Assembly (NCBI RefSeq): GCF_002078875.1
Contig: NC_034411.1
Location: 57,712,575-57,776,574 of the forward strand
Source: Numida meleagris
Lineage: Eukaryota > Chordata > Aves > Galliformes > Numididae
Direction: 5' to 3'
DNA length: 64,000 nucleotides
Shown here: positions 13,801 through 28,800 of the stretch, in pieces
How positions within the stretch are numbered: the stretch's first letter is position 1
How the letters are laid out: every line of letters begins with the position of its first letter
Translations under genes and position numbers: made by a program
Notes under the pieces: generated by a model
Told to the model about the DNA's origin: nothing
Database searches by the model: none
Seen by the model: only the letters and a program-made list of their open reading frames with translations

Positions 13801-16800
13801 CTTATGCAGTTATCTGGTACAGATAGGTGGAGGATTAAAATGAAGAATAGAGTGGTCTATAGAAGTCTGAAGTGAAGTGGCAGTGAGCTAAGGATTACTT
13901 TTTACTCAGTTTTACCTTCCAGTTCAGTAAAAAAGACTTATTCTGAAAGAATCCAAATAGAAACAAGACAAGATCCTCCAAGATGTTTTGTCATTGTCTT
14001 TGCCTAACATTTTGTGAATGTGCAGTTCTGTATGACCTAATGACTGGTGTGAAGAGCATCTCTTTTGTCTAGCAGCATGTCCAAACACATCTGAGTAAAT
14101 GTGGTGGCTGAAGTAATAATGTTTCACTTCTTCAAACACTTAATTTAGATAAAGACACATGCAGTTCTTCAAATAGTAATTACCCCATGTATCCTAGTTT
14201 AAACATTATACATTAGACACTAGTAGATATTTAGAAATGGATTCTGAAGTGTTTGAGTCATGTTTCTGTAATGCAGCTTACAATAAGGAAGTGATAGCTA
14301 TGGTCTATCTTACGTATTTGTACTTATTTACATGTGTACTACATGATTTAGCTATACCGCTAGGTTGGCTTATGAAAGAATGCTCAATGCTTGTGGCTAG
14401 GAATTTCTACTTCAGTGATGGAGTGGCAAAATGATAGGAAAAGGAAGGGAGTTACTTATTTAAAGCTACAGTTTGATTTGTTGCACCTTCATCATTGGCA
14501 GCTATTTTTAAACAACATGTACACTTTAAGTATGTACAATTGTAGCCATGTGCCATAGCCACCAAATCAAATCAGATGTGCTATCACTGGGTCTGTAAAG
14601 GTTAAGGAAATCGTTCTGGAGTATAATATTTGTTCTTTCCAAATGGAGAGGAAGTCTCATCAGCCTTCCTGCTTTGAGTCATGTATGCTGCTCATATCAG
14701 GCACGGACAATAGTATAGCTTAGAAGCCTGCTGATGAAAGATGGTGTTAAAAAACTCTGTGAATTAGGAATGTCTCCCTGTCCATCTGAACTCAGTTCTT
14801 TATATTCATCTCTGACTGCAGCTTCTGAGTGTACAGAATTTATTGCAATAGACATGATCCATAATTATGGTTCCCCCTTCCATAAGAAGGAAAGCCTTTT
14901 ATTCTTATTTATGTGGCAGTCAGATATGTTATTTTGATTGAATAAGTGCAGAGGGATTTCTATCCCAATTAATTGTACATGGATAGGATTGTTAATGGAC
15001 ATCTATTTCCACCACTGTAAATTGCAAAAAGATACAGAAGATGGGTGGATGGGGGTTTATTAACAAGACAAAGCCAGACTGGAAATGCACTGTGAAAGGA
15101 CAAGAGGCAATGGATGCAAGTGACAACAAGGGAAATTGCATTTTGTAAACAAAACAACTCTCCGTGAGTGTGTTAATCGCCAAAATAGTTGCTCCCAGAG
15201 GTTGTGGAATTTCTCTTATTGAAGGATTTCAAAATTCATTAGGACAACAATATGAGCAAGCTGATCAGATTTGGAATTTAGCCTTTCTTTGAGTGTGCTG
15301 TTGACCTCCAGGAACTAGGATTTACATTACTAGCAATGTAAATCGTCCTATGATTCAAAGTTTGTCTGCTTTGCAAACTTCTCAAGGGATTCCTCCATGA
15401 TTCAGTTAGTAGCAGCAGGCTTCATGATGAAAGGCTTTGCCCTGAAGGGAGCACAGCCTTTGAGCAAAGTAATTTGTTATGACTTGGATTGTTCACTGTG
15501 CTACAAATCTCTGCCTTTAGAATTTCAGACTGCCAAAGGACAAAACGGGTACCACAAAGATTGGTGACCTGGCCCCTCAGGACATGAAGAAAGTCTATTC
15601 TTTAGCACTGATTGAATTGACTGCTCTCTATGACGTGCTTGGGACAGAATTCAAGCAACAAAAAGCTGCAAAAATCAAAACCAAAGGTGAGTCAGTGTTT
15701 CACATACTGAAACAAATAGGTCTGTTTTAATCTAATGAAACAAATGTATCTGGTTATTTATGACTTTCCAACAGAAAATTTATATTTAATTGATAAATAG
15801 TAACAGATACTGAGCAGCATTTAATTATACATCTGAACTCAGGGCACATTTTAGCAAGTTCATGCACATGGTCACTCTAGCTAAGAGACTGTGCTCTCTG
15901 TATAAAGTTAAAACTCAGGCCAGACACTAGCAGATAACCAAGGAGTGAGAAGGGGGGAACCTTCCCCTAACTAGCATATTGTATGGGAATGACTTCACAA
16001 AAGTTTCTATGAGATGATGTATTCCCTTCGGAGGACGGCGGATGTATGTGCTTTTTGTGGGTTCCTGCCCTCATGAAGGTAGGTACTGTGCAACTCCTAC
16101 CTAACTTTTTGCTTTCCTTGGTCTTGGTTGAAGACACTGGCAGCCCTTGTCACCTGCTTTCTTTTATGTCTGGGTCAAACTTTCCTGGGTCACATAGCTG
16201 TGCCAATCTGGTATTTCTTTAGGCCACAATGTATCATACCAAGTGGAAGATCTGGGCTTTTGCAGAGGATTTTGAGACAGTTGCAACATATCATTTTGCT
16301 CTACAGGCCATTGGAGTATATATGTCTATATAATCACAGTGCTTTTCTTGGGAATTTAGGACACATGGAAACCAATTTCAAGACGCTAGAGGTTTTCAGT
16401 GCTTTGTTTGCTTTCTGTATTTTTGGCTTCTGCTAAATGTTTTGCAAGAGCTTGAAATGTGTTACCAGTTAATCACAAGCCTGCTTTGGCCAAAACGCTG
16501 TTCTCAAGGTTCAGTCAATATAACAGTACAATAGCTCACTTTAAATAATTGAAAGAAATAGTCTTGAGATATGTATAGCAAGGTACAATATATTCTTCAG
16601 AATACGGTCTTGGCCTTATGGTAGTAGAAAAGAACTTTTTAAATGCAGATGTCATAAACAGAAACATCTATGAGATCTTGATCCTCTAAATGTATTTTCT
16701 TCTTGTAGAAGTGCTTGTGATACTATTAATACACAGACAAATACTTTCTTGTATTTTGGGTCTTAGTTTTAATTGATCCTTCTTACCAAATCTTACTGTT

Positions 16801-19800
16801 GAGTACATTATCTAAATAACATTATCTAAATGACAACCAGTCATGAAGAGTACTGCATTGTTTAAAAGCCTTGTTTTTCACAAAATTAAAAAAGATGGGC
16901 TAGACTCACAGGAATGTGTAGGATAAAGACAATGACATGTCAGATTTCTTTGTCTGTAGATCTGCTTTTCAATGTAATTACTTCAGTGCCTTGTTGCTCT
17001 ACCTGATCCCCTCCTCTTCACTCAGGAAGTGTTGTTTGCCTAATTGATTGATACAGTGGAAGATTTACTGGCTGTTCTCCTTTGTGCTTGAGTACATAAA
17101 GATGATGAAAACACGATTCTTCTGAGGAATGCTGTGCTGCTGCCTTTTTATTGGCCTCCTGCAGTTTGTTTCTCCAACCTCATCTCAGTAGAAACTTTCA
17201 TTATTGACAAGATCTTCAAGATGATATAACTATGGGGTATAGCTATTGGATGTATATATGAGTCTACATATTTTATTGGTAGACTTTTTATTCTGATAGA
17301 GAGAAGAACTCCTTGAAGTGGTACTTCAAATTATGTTTCTTTGATATATATCACATTTCCTCAGGAGCTGTCCTCTTTTTAGTAATTACAGCTGCAGTTC
17401 TGTGCTCGATATTAAAATGAGGAGCTTTTAGCTACATTTAGGATTATATACTGCTTCACAAAAATTGCACATGCAGCAGTTATCAGTAATTTTGGCTGAG
17501 AAATTCTTTGGCAACAGACTGGGTTGGTAGTTACTAGTGTATCTGTCTTTCAGGAGTCGTTCTCTTTTATTCACCTGGGCCGTAAAACAAATGGGTGTCC
17601 CATTTATTTCAAGACTAAGATAATTTTGCATGAAGACTAGATTAACAAGAGACTAAATTATATTTTATTTTTTATTTGTGCTACCTTAGCACCTTTTAAA
17701 GGCCATTTTCCAAACCAGACTTAATTATAATTTTGCTTTTTTAAAAAAACAACAAAAAGAAAACCAAGTTTGGGAACGTGCTAGTCATGCTATCATGATG
17801 TTTTTGTATAATGTAAAACCACGTGAACGGCTGAAAAGCTCTTCTTTCAAAATTCTCATAGAGAGATGTTGAAAGTAACTCTGGGTGATAATTACATCTG
17901 TTTTATTTTAGTAGCCAAATTTTTGGAAATTTTACTCATATCTTTTGCATCATGTTCAAAAAACGTTTAGATGTTGTGTTGAGAGACATGGTTTAGTGGG
18001 GCTGTTGTTGGTAGGTGGATGGTTGGACTGGATGATCTTGCAGGTCTTTTCCAACCTAGCTAATTCTGTGATTCTGTGATCTTGTCTATATCATCTTACA
18101 CTGAATGATGAAGATGTGCATTCCATGGTCACCATCAGAATCACTCTACAAACCAGAACCATGCAGGTGGTTCATTTGTACAATTTGCTTCACTGTACTG
18201 CAGAATATGCAGATGACAAAAGTCTAAACAGAAGAGTCTTGATTTATGACTGAAGGAAGAGATGAGTGAGTCACTTTAACCAAAATGCTTTTTTAACAAC
18301 TTGATTGATGAAAACATTCAAACACTTTGAACAAACGCTCTGAATGTATTGAATAAGCTTACTACTTTCAAAGTATGATTTTATGCTGTTATCTAATGTA
18401 TAGGAACAGATACGGATAATATCTCAGTTTCTTTTGCATTATTCTTCAGACTGTGGCTTGTTTGGTGTCCCACTGTCAGTTTTACTGGAACAGGATCAGA
18501 AGAAGGTGCCAGGCACCAAGATCCCACTGATTTTTCGAAAGGTAAATAAGCACAAGCAAGTCAACTTATTCCATATCTGCAAATGACAATAACATTTTGT
18601 CCTGAATTTATTTTCTCCCTGTAGCAAAGCTTGCAGTATATTACTCCAGACAAAGTTATATTAACTTTCATTTGCAGCTTTACTTATTAATTTATTTACT
18701 TATTAATTTATTAGACATGGTACTAGGGAACATGGTTTAGTGGGCAATATTGATGGTAATTGGACAGTTGGACTAGGTGATATTAGAGGTCTTTTCCAAC
18801 GTTAATGATTCTGTGATTCTATGAATTTAGTAAACTTCATTCTTGTGTTGTATCACACCTATTTTGAGTTAAATTGATAGTTTGCTTTTTTTTTGTTGCA
18901 ACTATTCTGCAATTTATGAGTACTGTGAATTATTACCGGTGTGTTCCAGAGTACTTAGATCTTAGTACTAAGTAAAAGTACTTGGATCCCCTCTGATAAA
19001 GTTGAAAAGAGGAGTATTTGTGAGAAAACTTCTTCAGTGTCTGAAGGAGGTCTGTAGATAATACAATTTTATTTTTTATTAAAAGAGACAAATTCTTTAT
19101 TAGTATTCATAGAAGGGGCAAGAGCCATATTAAAGGTTTTATTTTACATCTACAGCAACTCTAATCCATTTCTAAACTGTGCATTTGTGTGCTTGTATGT
19201 TGTGTATATGTACCACACAGGTATATACATGAGGCTCCTATATATTAGAACCATATACCAGTAATTTTTAATTGACATCTTCATTCATGCAGTTTGGTTT
19301 GTGTTTGACAGCTCATTTCACAGATAGAAGAGGCAACTCTCGAAACAGAAGGACTTCTTCGAATACCAGGAGTTGCAACAAGAGTAAAGGTAAAACATTA
19401 CATAGATTTTTAGCACCCTTGAAAGCTTATTTGCTCTCACTGATTTTATTATGTTACAGAAATATATTTTGAGGCCAGATTGTTATTAAAATCTTCAAAA
19501 ATAGAAAGCAAAATCTTTTCAGAAAGAAAAATAAGTTATATTTGCCAGGAGGCTGATGGTTTGGTCCAGTGTACTACTGGGGAAAGTTCAAGTTGGAAGC
19601 AGAGTCAAGGCTATGTTTCAAATTGAGTTGTGCCAAAATCTCATTAATTCTTGGCACAAGCCTTCTAGCCTCTTGTTTTTTTCCCTGAACCAGCTTAATC
19701 ATCTGAACAGTTCATACACAGTCTTCTACCCCAGGAGGAAGTTTTTTTCTGGCATTGTGAGCTTGTTTTAATAGCCAGACTTAGCCTACATTACAGAGCA

Positions 19801-22800
19801 AGGCAGGCAGCATGTGCTGAAGAACCTTTCAGATTTATTTTTATGAATAGCAAACTAACTTCTTAGCTCTCTGAACGCATCCTTGTTAGGCACATCCGTT
19901 TACACACTGACACTTCACAAAGTGGGTGCCAATTACACGCAGACTCTTCCCCAGTGTTTTCCATGGTGCAGGAACTAAATACACAGTATGATTGATGCCA
20001 AGAGTCCATGTGTTAAAAATATGGTCTGAACTGGCCTTAAATGCTAAACAGATAATTTAAGTGGATTCAGCTGTCCAGAGACGTCTGCCAGCCCCTATCA
20101 TGTCGAACTTTGTCCAGCAGCTGGTTCATTAGAAACTGAAGGAAGGGAGTATTATGGAAACTGGCTTTGTTTATTTACCAGTAACTAAGATTTTTTTAAT
20201 ATATTTCCTTCATTCTTTATTTTTCACTCTGCATCAGTTCTACATACTGGAATGACTTTTGAATGATTTTGCTTGTTTATTCCTTGACCTTTACAAAATT
20301 AATACAATTTCCCAGGCCGGAGATCATTAACTATTTGTCCTTCATTACATTTTTGCCTATTTATTTGCAGGAACTGCTTCTTTGATTTAAGTAATTGTTT
20401 TGTTAGCAAAAATGTTACATTCCTTTACTTATTTAAAAGGAAAACTTTGTAGAAGAACAAGTAACTCAGCATTCTGAAGGACTGATATTCTCTCAAAATT
20501 CCTTAAACTTTTTTTCTCCTATAGAAAAAGAAAAAAAAAATCCTTCTTACGTAGTTTTATAAAATGGTACAGATAATTGGAAGAAAATATTTTGCTATTT
20601 TATTTTTATATTGTTTTTATAGTTATAATTAAGAAAATGTATTGCATATTTATGATATCCCGTAGTTAAATATATTTACTTTAAGACCTAAGCATAGGTC
20701 CATAAGGATGCCTAGTTGACATTTCTGCTCTAGCCCTTCAGATAAAACAATTCATTTTATCTAGTTTTTTAATACTACATTAGCTATGGCAATTTAGTCT
20801 GAATTTGGAAGTAGGAGGTGATGAATCTCAGCGGGAAAATTTTCATCTATTTCTAAAGCCTGGTTTTGTTGTTGATGGGAAGAAAATGATACCCACCTGA
20901 CTTTAGACATCTGAGTTAGTATCTTAGCACCACTGAACCTTGTACACAATCCGTGGAGACAGAAGATCTCTCTGGAGGACAGTTGAGAACATCCAATTTT
21001 TATATCAACTGGAGAGTTCGCATTTTCTTTGCAAATAGAGCAATTTTCCATTTGGATAAAGTTAAATTCAGTGAGAGCAGTATCCTAAAAACTTATCTGT
21101 TATTTTCTATTCAACGTGCCCTTCTTGTCCCAATAAATAATTCAGGCTGTATTTTTCCATAGCACTTTCCCTCACTTTGTCTCACATACTTTGCAAAACT
21201 ACCAAATGTCTCTGTACTCAGTTTCTGTCGGGAAGAACTTAGGCAAGAAGCAGCTTGTTGAGGGGTGCCTGCAAGGTCACTGGCCTCACTGGGGCGGGGA
21301 TACTGAGGCTGGTTCCCACTCTGCCAGTGGCAAACTAATCAAGTAGGTTCAGGGCAGGGGCTGATGCTTAAGGGCGACTAAGATTGACTCAGTCACTACT
21401 GGAGTGTTTCCATTCTTACGCCTCTAGAAGGCCAGTCATAGCACTCTCACAGGAGCAGGGTGGATGTACAGTGATGTCTCCTGTCAGGCTTATGAGGTGT
21501 CACTCAGTACTGTTTATTCTGCTGCTGTTGTTGCAAAACCATATGTTTTACAGTAGAGTCCTCTTCCACAGAGAGCATGTTTAACATTCAGTGCTAGGCA
21601 AAGCCGTGCCTGTCCAGCAGCGTGACATTCCCTTCAGTTTGTAAGATATCTAGCTATCAAGTCAAACAAAACTTTTCCCTGTACTTTGAGACTCAGCCTC
21701 ATCTTAATGTATATTTTGATGGGAAACTGTTTGTCAGTGCACGTAATTGCCGTGATTTTCTATGAAAAAGATAATGCATACATTAAAACAGTACCCTTTG
21801 GTATATAGTGTCAAGATTGTTGATTATGCCAGCCACATCTTAACATTTTGTGGGAAGGAGAAGCCATAACCCTTATGTGAATGGATATGGTATCTGGTTC
21901 TTATAGTATATTCCAGATGGCTCTGAGGCAGACCCACAAGATTTCTTCCTATGTGCTTTGGCAGTCTGCTGCCCATCACTACTTGTTTGTTTTCAGTGCT
22001 TCTCATCTTCAGTTTATCTTTTTGTAGCAAGAGATCAGCAGCAGCTGGAGTTAAGCAGTATTTCAGATGTTTCTTTTTTTTTTTTTATCCCTTTCAAAGT
22101 GAGGAAAATTTTGCTGTGTGTATAATGCATGATTTCTAGCAGGCCAGTGTTATTGGTGCTCTCTGTATCTACTGCCTTGCAGAGTCTTTGCCAAGAACTG
22201 GAAGCAAAATTTTATGAAGGGACTTTCAACTGGGAAAATGTAAAACAACATGATGCAGCAAGTCTTTTAAAACTCTTCATCCGTGAACTGCCTCAACCAC
22301 TCCTAACTGTAGAATATCTCAAAGCTTTCCAAGATGTACAGAGTGAGTAGTGTCCTTTCCATCTCAGTTTCAAAGAAGTAACAGGGTGCAGAGAATTGCT
22401 TTTTTTTGCCATACTAGCATTTTCACTAATAATACGTGAAAGGAAACAAATCACAAGTATTACTTATCATCAGAAAAAAACTGTGCATCTGTGCTAATAA
22501 AGATTAGCAAAGTAATATTTTTCATTGAACATCTACTTTAATAGTTTACACATAAAATGAAAGCACATTGTCACTTTTTGTTACGTTTCTAGTGGTCTTT
22601 AGGAGGTATAGAGGAGTTAAAAGAAAGTTCTGTAATTGGTATCAGTTTATGAATAGTATTTGTTTCATAGAATCATAGAATGCCTTGGGTTGGAAGGGAC
22701 CTCAAGGATCATCAAGTTCCAACCCCCCTGCCACACGCAGAGTTGCCAACCTCTAGATCATGTACTAGATCAGGTTGCCCAGTGATCCCCTGGCCTTAAA

Positions 22801-25800
22801 CACGTCCAGGGATGGGGCATCCACGACCTCTCTGGGCAGCCTGTTCCAGCACCTCACCACTTTCTCCGTTAAAAACTTCCCCCTGATATCTGATCTAAAT
22901 CTTCCCTCCTTTCGTGTAAAACCCTTCCCCCTTGTCCTATCACTAGCTACCCTTGTAAAAAGTTGTTTGCCTCCTGTTTATAATCTCGCTTTAAAAGAAG
23001 AAAGAAGACAACAACAAAGATGTAATAGCTCTGCACAAAATCCAAGAAATGGTAATGTATACTGCATAACATAGTACATGGAGAGTATTTTATCCATTTG
23101 CAACAGGAAAAGTTAGAATGGAATTTTCAAAACTGCTGACCATCTGCGATCCCTTGAGATCATCAAGTTCCTATGAAAACATCCTTCTTTCCAACTGGTC
23201 ACCAAGACAGTAAACATGTCAATTGTAACATAAAGCAGCTTGGTGACAGTGAATCAGGAGTAAGGATCCACATAGGTTAACTTCTCAGTCAACACAGGGG
23301 TGTTGGTTTCAGACAAATCTATTCCTGTCTATTTGTGTGCTCAGTGATGATGGCTTATTTCTAAGTGCATTATCAGATAATTCCCATGGTCAGGCAGACG
23401 GGCAGTTATTCCTCAAAACTATGGGCAGTTCCACTCTCCACATTAGGATTTCTTTTCAAGGCCGCAGGCCTTCTATTGATGTGAGTAGAGGCCTGGAGCT
23501 TAAGCCTTTTACATAGTGGTGTTGATTTTGCAGCACTGAGCAGCAAGTTAAAGCAGGCCGGAATACTTTCAGATGATGCTGACAGCTAACAGTTCCTCAA
23601 GGTTGTTCCAATTAACAGATAGTGTTTGGAGCCAGAATGGTTTCTGCTTGCCACTTCTGAACTGTCTTCAAGGGTTTTGTGGTTTTAGTTATCCGAAAAA
23701 TACTCAGATAACAGGATGCAAAATGCATGGAGCTGAAGAATTTGATATAAAACAGACATAACACTTTGTAGACTCCAACTGTTTAAATTGTCTGCCCATT
23801 GTATTGCTTGTGTACAGTAAGATTAGATGTTAGAGAAGAAGGGCCATCTTTGTGACAGTAAACAGTATTTTTCATGATAATGTGTTTAATTAGTGAGGTT
23901 AGACTTTTAACTATTTAAATATTTAAATGACTTAATTTAAACAATTTATTTTGTTAATTTAAGTGACTTGCAGAACTAAAAGTAGAATATCATTTAGGTG
24001 AACAGATGGAAAGCCTTGATTTAAGGAATAAACTTTAATTGTTTTGCTATTGTGTTCTTACTTACTTTTAATGTATGTCTTTCTAAGCATGCAAGTACAC
24101 TGTTGTCACTTTTTGCATGTTTTAGAAGACTGTATTATTTATCATTTTTTAATTTATATCCTTAATTTTTGTTATTGTAGAAAGTAGTCAGCTAGCTGTT
24201 TTTTGTATCATAGATTAACTTTTTTTTTTTTTTTTTCTATATCTCCCAAATTGTTTTGAACAAAATGTATCTGAAATACCAGTTCAGTTGGAATCCCATT
24301 GGAATGCACGAAACCAGACCTGTTAAGCTTTGAAATCGTGTAATAAAACTGTCAGGTGGAGGTCCTTCTTCCCTTGTGTTATGTATGCCCTGATTCATTA
24401 GGGATCTGTTGGGAAGGCTTTCCAGAGCACTCCCTCTAAAGTATGACAGGAGGAAGTTTATCACAAGTGACAAACCTGAGAGAGCTGGGGCTTTTCACTG
24501 TTCCACACTGCCAGGATTTAGGAACCATGCCATGTTTGCTATGACACTCCCTGCTGTAGATAAGCATTCAGCTTCTTTGCTGTTGGCTTTATCCCCACTG
24601 GTTTGCCACTCCAGCTGTTGCTGCTCATGTTGCTGGTGTCTTGTGGGGGTGACTTGAGAGACAGTGTAACCGTTAAGGCAATCAGAGAAACTGTGAAAGC
24701 AGCTTTGAATATACTCTCTTGAAATTTTAGGCATAGGCTCAAAAAGGGAGGAACCATTAGCTGGCTAGTTTTCTCTTTTAACATTGCTAAATAGAAAATC
24801 ACAAGGCTCTGAAAAATACTGCCAAAAGATTGTTGAGTCATACAGCAACTGAATCACACAAGTGTTTGGAAAAAAAATCAGAAAAGAAGGATTTGCCAGT
24901 CCTTTGTCACACAATGACAACAAGCCATGTGCATGCATTCAGCATTTTTTAAGAGGTTTCCACTTTAAAATCATGCTTTCTGAAAAGGACAAATGACAAT
25001 TTTAGAATACTGAAGTTCATTTGCTTCTCTGGCAGATCTTCCAACGAAGAAACAGCAGCTGCAAGCTTTGAATCTTTTGATTATCCTTCTACCTGAAGCA
25101 AACAGAGACACACTGAAGGTTAGAATTGCCAGTGCATTTTTTTCCCATTTGAATATTTTGCCTGTTTCTGTGAATCCACTATAATGAATGTTGTTGTCTT
25201 TCAACATTTTTTTTTCAGTTCAAAGTTAATGCTCAAACTAAGGATTCTTTCTTTTTTCCATATTTCATAGAACTCCAGAAAAAAACATGACTTAGGACCC
25301 TAATTCCTCCCAAATGACTTTAAGAGCATGACTTGAAATTCTTCCAGGAGATTGCAATAATAATCTTCCAGTGAATGACCTCTTCTCTTAGAAGCTTATC
25401 TATTTTTTAAGCGGTAGCAGTCATTATTTGCAGTGCAAAAAATAAAATGTACCAGAATACTATGGATTAGTGTTTCCTTTTATGAAATGAGTTTATCTTT
25501 TTGTTTTTATTTCCTGCTTTTACCTCTGTCTTTTGTTTCTACTACATAAATAACGAATTTACACTTCCTACTGTTATTTGCATCACATCACTCATGGAAA
25601 CTTCCAATTTCAGCATGTCCTTATGTAGCAGAGCTATCAATCTCTTTCAGAAAATATTTACTATTAAAATTGCTATAATCAAAAGTGAATTTGCAGGATT
25701 TGTGTGGAATACAGAACCTCTTCCATCAGAGCCAAAATATCCCATTTGTTTTTATTGTTTAAACATATTTTCCTTTTTGAGTTAACTTAGCGTGTGGAAG

Positions 25801-28800
25801 CACTGAAGAGCTTACAAATACCTGAGTAGAGTTACAGATATCTGGAACTGAATTAATTGAAGATTTACAGTTTGTAACTGGCCACTTGTCATTCACAATT
25901 CAGTGGTTTGCTCATGATTCATGTACCTCACAGAACTAGCCACCCCATGCTTCCATAATCATGGCAGCTGGCATTATTGCATTCCCTTTCATTTTAAGAA
26001 AAAACAACGGTTATGTTTTCAAAAGTATATGGGAAATGCTACTTACACACCTACATAAGAAGTGTTTTGAAAAACCTCACTGTACAGAGCTTTGGAGTCC
26101 CTTAAATGCTTTTGAAAATGTTATTCACAAAATTAACAAGAATTATTTACTTTGTTACATAAAGAAAACTTGTATTGCAGTCTTGTGAAGAAGCATATCC
26201 ACACTTACTAATTGTTTTTAATGTGGTTTTGTTAGGAATAATGAGATTTTTCCAAGAATATGTAACATCATGTTTCAATCTAACATTTTCATGTGCGAAG
26301 TTGAGCTTTAAATTCTGCTGTAATTTCAGGTGCTGCTTGAATTCCTCCAAAGGGTAATTGATCATCGAGAGAAAAACAAAATGACGCTAAACAATGTTGC
26401 AATGGTGATGGCCCCGAACCTTTTCACATTTCACGGGCTTGGCTCAAAGAGTATTGAACAAAGCGAGTTTGTTATGGCAGCTGGAACAGCAAATGTCATG
26501 CGCTTTATGATTCAGTACCAAAAACTTCTCTGGACAGTAAGTGTATTCCTAAGGGGGAAAAAGTCCCATAAATTTCACAAACAAGGCATCTGAATAAAGA
26601 AGTAATGTGAGCTTATTTCCATGATTTAGAGAAAGATCAGTCAGCCCTGTCCAGCTGGGATCTTTCTCATAGGTAACTCTGATGGGAATGAAATAGAATC
26701 ATTACATATTATGGTGGAATTAAGCTCTGGTGGTCCGAGTTGCAGTATTTAGTATGTACCGTAAGTGAACTCAAAAATAAATCCTTGGAGGATCTTTGTA
26801 TTAGTTCTGTTGGTATGCATTGTTGCAAGGAATTTATTCTTGTCTGCTTAGATATACTCACAGGGAACATAGTGTTTAAATCCAGATTTTTGGGTCAAAC
26901 TTTGTATTGTATGAAGTATGTTTCGATAAAAACACGAGCTTGCGTCATGGTCTCAAGAAAACTCTCCTTTAGACTGGAGAACTTCAAGCTTTGTTCTCCA
27001 TCAGCACCTTTAAACAATCTTGACCTTTGATGCAAGTGTGGAAAAGTTACCACCATTGTACAGACTAAGCGCTGAGTGGATTTTTTTGGCTGAGGAAAGT
27101 AAAACCTGTATGGTTCCACTTCTCTTCCATTGAGAGAGATATAACATCACAAGTGCAGTGTTTATAAAATTATTTCATAGCTCTATATTATTTTAATCTT
27201 TAATTACTACTTGAAATAGATACTATTTTTTCCAGTCCTATCTGACAATCTGTAAATTTATAATGCTTTGCTAAGTTAGTTATTTATGGAAATGATGTGG
27301 TTATTCAATACTTACTATCTATATTCATCTAGATTCCCAAGTTTATCGTTAACCAAGTGAGAAAACAAAACACTGAAAGCCAGAAGAAGGAGAAAAAGGA
27401 TAAAACTATGAAGAAACTTCTGAAAAAGATGGCTTACGATCGGGAAAAGCACGAGAAGCAGGACAAGACTCCTAATGATGTAAGAAAACATATATCTGAA
27501 ATACTGTATTAGTAAGCCTGTCATCTCTCTAGTGAAAAAGTGGATTTAGCCGAGAGGATAACTACATTTATTTAACAGATAATTTCAGTAAATAGGAGGT
27601 TAATAGATGGGTTTCATAGTTATGGGTTACCATCATAAAATCGTAGAATCATAGAATTAGCTAGGTTGGAAAAGACCTACAAGATCATCCAGCCCAACCA
27701 TCCACCTACCACCAATATAACTCCACTAAACTCTATTCTGAAAAATGATATCACATAGGTTGTTTCAATTTGGGTGTCCGAAACAAAAGTAGATTAGGAT
27801 TGTATTTGCAGAGGGAACAAGTGTTGTGACAGCACTCAGTATCCTAAATTCCAGACGTGTTGATGCCCAGTGGAATTCCGTGAGTTTACTTAAGAAACTC
27901 CACCTCTCTAATAGGTTTCAATTTTGATATTTTGGAAATGTTTGGAAGCTAAGCTAGCATTTAATGACTCTTCTGCCCACAGGAGCTCCCACACCACTGA
28001 AATCTTTGTCCCAGTGAATTTAAGTATTCCTGATAAAGTGAAGCATCCTAGAGCATGTACAGCTGCTTCCCATCCTAATTTTCTGCTCCCTTCCCCACCT
28101 AAAAAACAAAACAAACAAACAAAAAACCATGTGAGAACTGATAAACTGCTCCTTATGTAGTTACTGTCCAACTGTCTGCTCCCAACTTAACCGTATGAAT
28201 ACAATCTTTAGTTCAATATGTAGATGACTTCTGCCAGACCCATCAGTGATGTCAAAGTGCGTGTTGCAGTGTAACACTTAACAACTCTTTCAAAAGACGC
28301 AAAAAGTTCTGTGGCATTATAGTCTGATTATTTTCTTCTACTTTAGAAATATTTTGATTTAGCTTCTCCCAATACATACAAACATTTCAAGAATATATCC
28401 CATGCGTCTTCAAATTGCTTATTACTTACAATTTCAATAAAGTTAATAATTACTATTTTTAAAGCTTACTGTACCATTGCAGTACAGTATCTTATTATAA
28501 TGCACTTGAAAGACATTTTTCCAATATTTTAAATACATAAACAGATAACACCAATTATATGTGTCTCCACAACGTAACGAATACATGCCAGAAAACACTA
28601 CCTTGTGAGCTGAGGTTATATTGAAGATTTCAGTGACTTAGAGACATCTTGTGGTAGTTTGTAAAAGTGCATTGGTTTGAATCTTTTTTTTCTCAACAAG
28701 TATGTCTATGGCAAAAAAAAAAAAGTTGTCATTTTCTGATAGAAGCAAAGTTTGTTAACGTATTAAGACAAAAATTAGAATCTGCCTGGATTGATCTTGC

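Noticed and set aside
16128..16436. 102-codon frame with a signal-peptide-like start
   Set aside because: The first codon is TTG, it lies in an ARHGAP18 intron, and there is no sign of conservation or splicing.
23913..23928. Perfect 16-bp palindrome ATTTAAATATTTAAAT
   Set aside because: It sits in extremely A/T-rich DNA, where such palindromes are expected by chance.
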